Origin: Omphalotus guepiniiformis
Taxonomy: Eukaryota; Basidiomycota; Agaricomycetes; Agaricales; Omphalotaceae
Length of the DNA stretch: 64,000 nt
Direction of reading: 5' to 3'
Assembly: GCA_028554645.1 (NCBI GenBank)
Contig: JAQOOI010000073.1
Coordinates: 744,001 to 808,000 of the forward strand
Each line of letters opens with the position of its first letter. The first letter of the stretch is position 1. The translations under genes and the position numbers were made by a program. Below are positions 63,428-64,000 of this stretch, in pieces. Under the pieces are notes generated by a model. That model searched no databases, had not been told where the DNA came from, and saw only the letters and a program-made list of their open reading frames with translations.

Positions 63428-64000
63428 TGCTAAAAGCTGCAGTGAGATGAGGGATTGAGGACTTTAAGTTGAGCGAGCTTCAAGTCTTAAGACACCTCCA
63501 TGCAGCTCATACTGGCATGGAACCATTCAGCGGGAGGAAATAATAAAATGTAATTGGCGGCGAACTCATTTACAAAGCTATGATAGATAAAAAATTAGGA
63601 TAGAAGTCTGGTAGAAGTTATGGAGAAGGAAAGTAAGAAGGAAGGAGAACTCACTCGCTCTATATAATTGTTGTCCATTCTAAACTCCATGAGTGATGTG
63701 ACTGTTACAAGCTGTTAAACGACAACGATGGTAATAGTAGTAATAACAATGTATCGGCAAACTCACTCAACAAAACAACTCATAACTGAGATTGAATGGT
63801 AGAAAGAAGAGAGAGTAAAGGCACAAAGCCGAATGTCTTACACAAGAATAAATGTTTGAGCAAGCTGTGAAAGTGACACGAAAACCATCCTTTTTCTGGA
63901 GGGCAAAGCTAACTGCCCTCCAAGAAAAGGACTGTTTACAGTTGTTGAATAAAACATGTGATGTTCAAATGATGGGGGTTTCAATGACCGAAACTCCCGA
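63428..64000. other. Right end of the module within the window
   Basis: Promoter side of the companion gene and possibly the right subterminal region of the element. Two inverted repeats lie close to the end (63889-63930 and 63974-63997). No further gene seen. Confidence 0.45.
63889..63930. repeat. Hairpin with a 17-bp arm
   Basis: CCTTTTTCTGGAGGGCA at 63889-63905 is nearly the reverse complement of TGCCCTCCAAGAAAAGG at 63914-63930, with an 8-base loop. Confidence 0.7.

Overview
The window is nuclear DNA from a mushroom-forming basidiomycete (Agaricomycetes). The evidence is many genes split by 45-80 nt GT-AG introns, a DUF6534-type membrane protein, a Pro/Ser-rich single-pass membrane protein, an F-box/LRR protein, and a transposon module of a kind typical of this class. 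No rRNA, tRNA or CRISPR array was recognised. Coordinates given for multi-exon genes are the start-to-stop span; exon coordinates are in each entry.

Layout. 1-10.5 kb: AT-rich accessory DNA with three tandem paralogues (all minus) of a seven-helix membrane protein; about 2.4 kb of foreign, decayed element-like DNA separates copies 2 and 3. 11-30 kb: core genes in both orientations, namely a secreted endonuclease/exonuclease/phosphatase-fold enzyme, a single-pass membrane protein, aspartate kinase, a TOK-type two-pore-domain K+ channel, a zinc-finger MOV10/SDE3-like RNA helicase, and an aldehyde dehydrogenase carrying a one-base frameshift. 30-40 kb: a DUF6534 membrane protein, the calcineurin A catalytic subunit, a gene-poor stretch with decayed coding fragments, and the UNC-50/Gmh1 homologue. 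40-56 kb: a WW-domain RS/RD-rich protein, the PIG-A/Gpi3 glycosyltransferase, an oxysterol-binding protein, a GNAT acetyltransferase, a YrhK-like membrane protein, an F-box protein and a small unknown gene.

57-64 kb looks like one mobile module: a plus-strand gene with Mutator-like (MULE) DDE transposase hallmarks converges on a minus-strand gene with a proline-rich repeat, a SUMO-interaction-like motif and a Cys-rich patch. Subterminal direct repeats lie on the left and hairpins on the right. The right end is not reached within the window.

How genes relate: these are mostly independent housekeeping genes. The shared themes are membrane and secretory biology (UNC-50, OSBP, PIG-A, TOK, calcineurin) and RNA silencing or surveillance (MOV10-like helicase). 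The most notable oddities are unusual splice sites in aspartate kinase and PIG-A, single-base frame disruptions in ALDH and PIG-A, a 99-bp insertion with a 19-bp duplication that rewrites the end of a small gene, and the MULE-like two-gene module.
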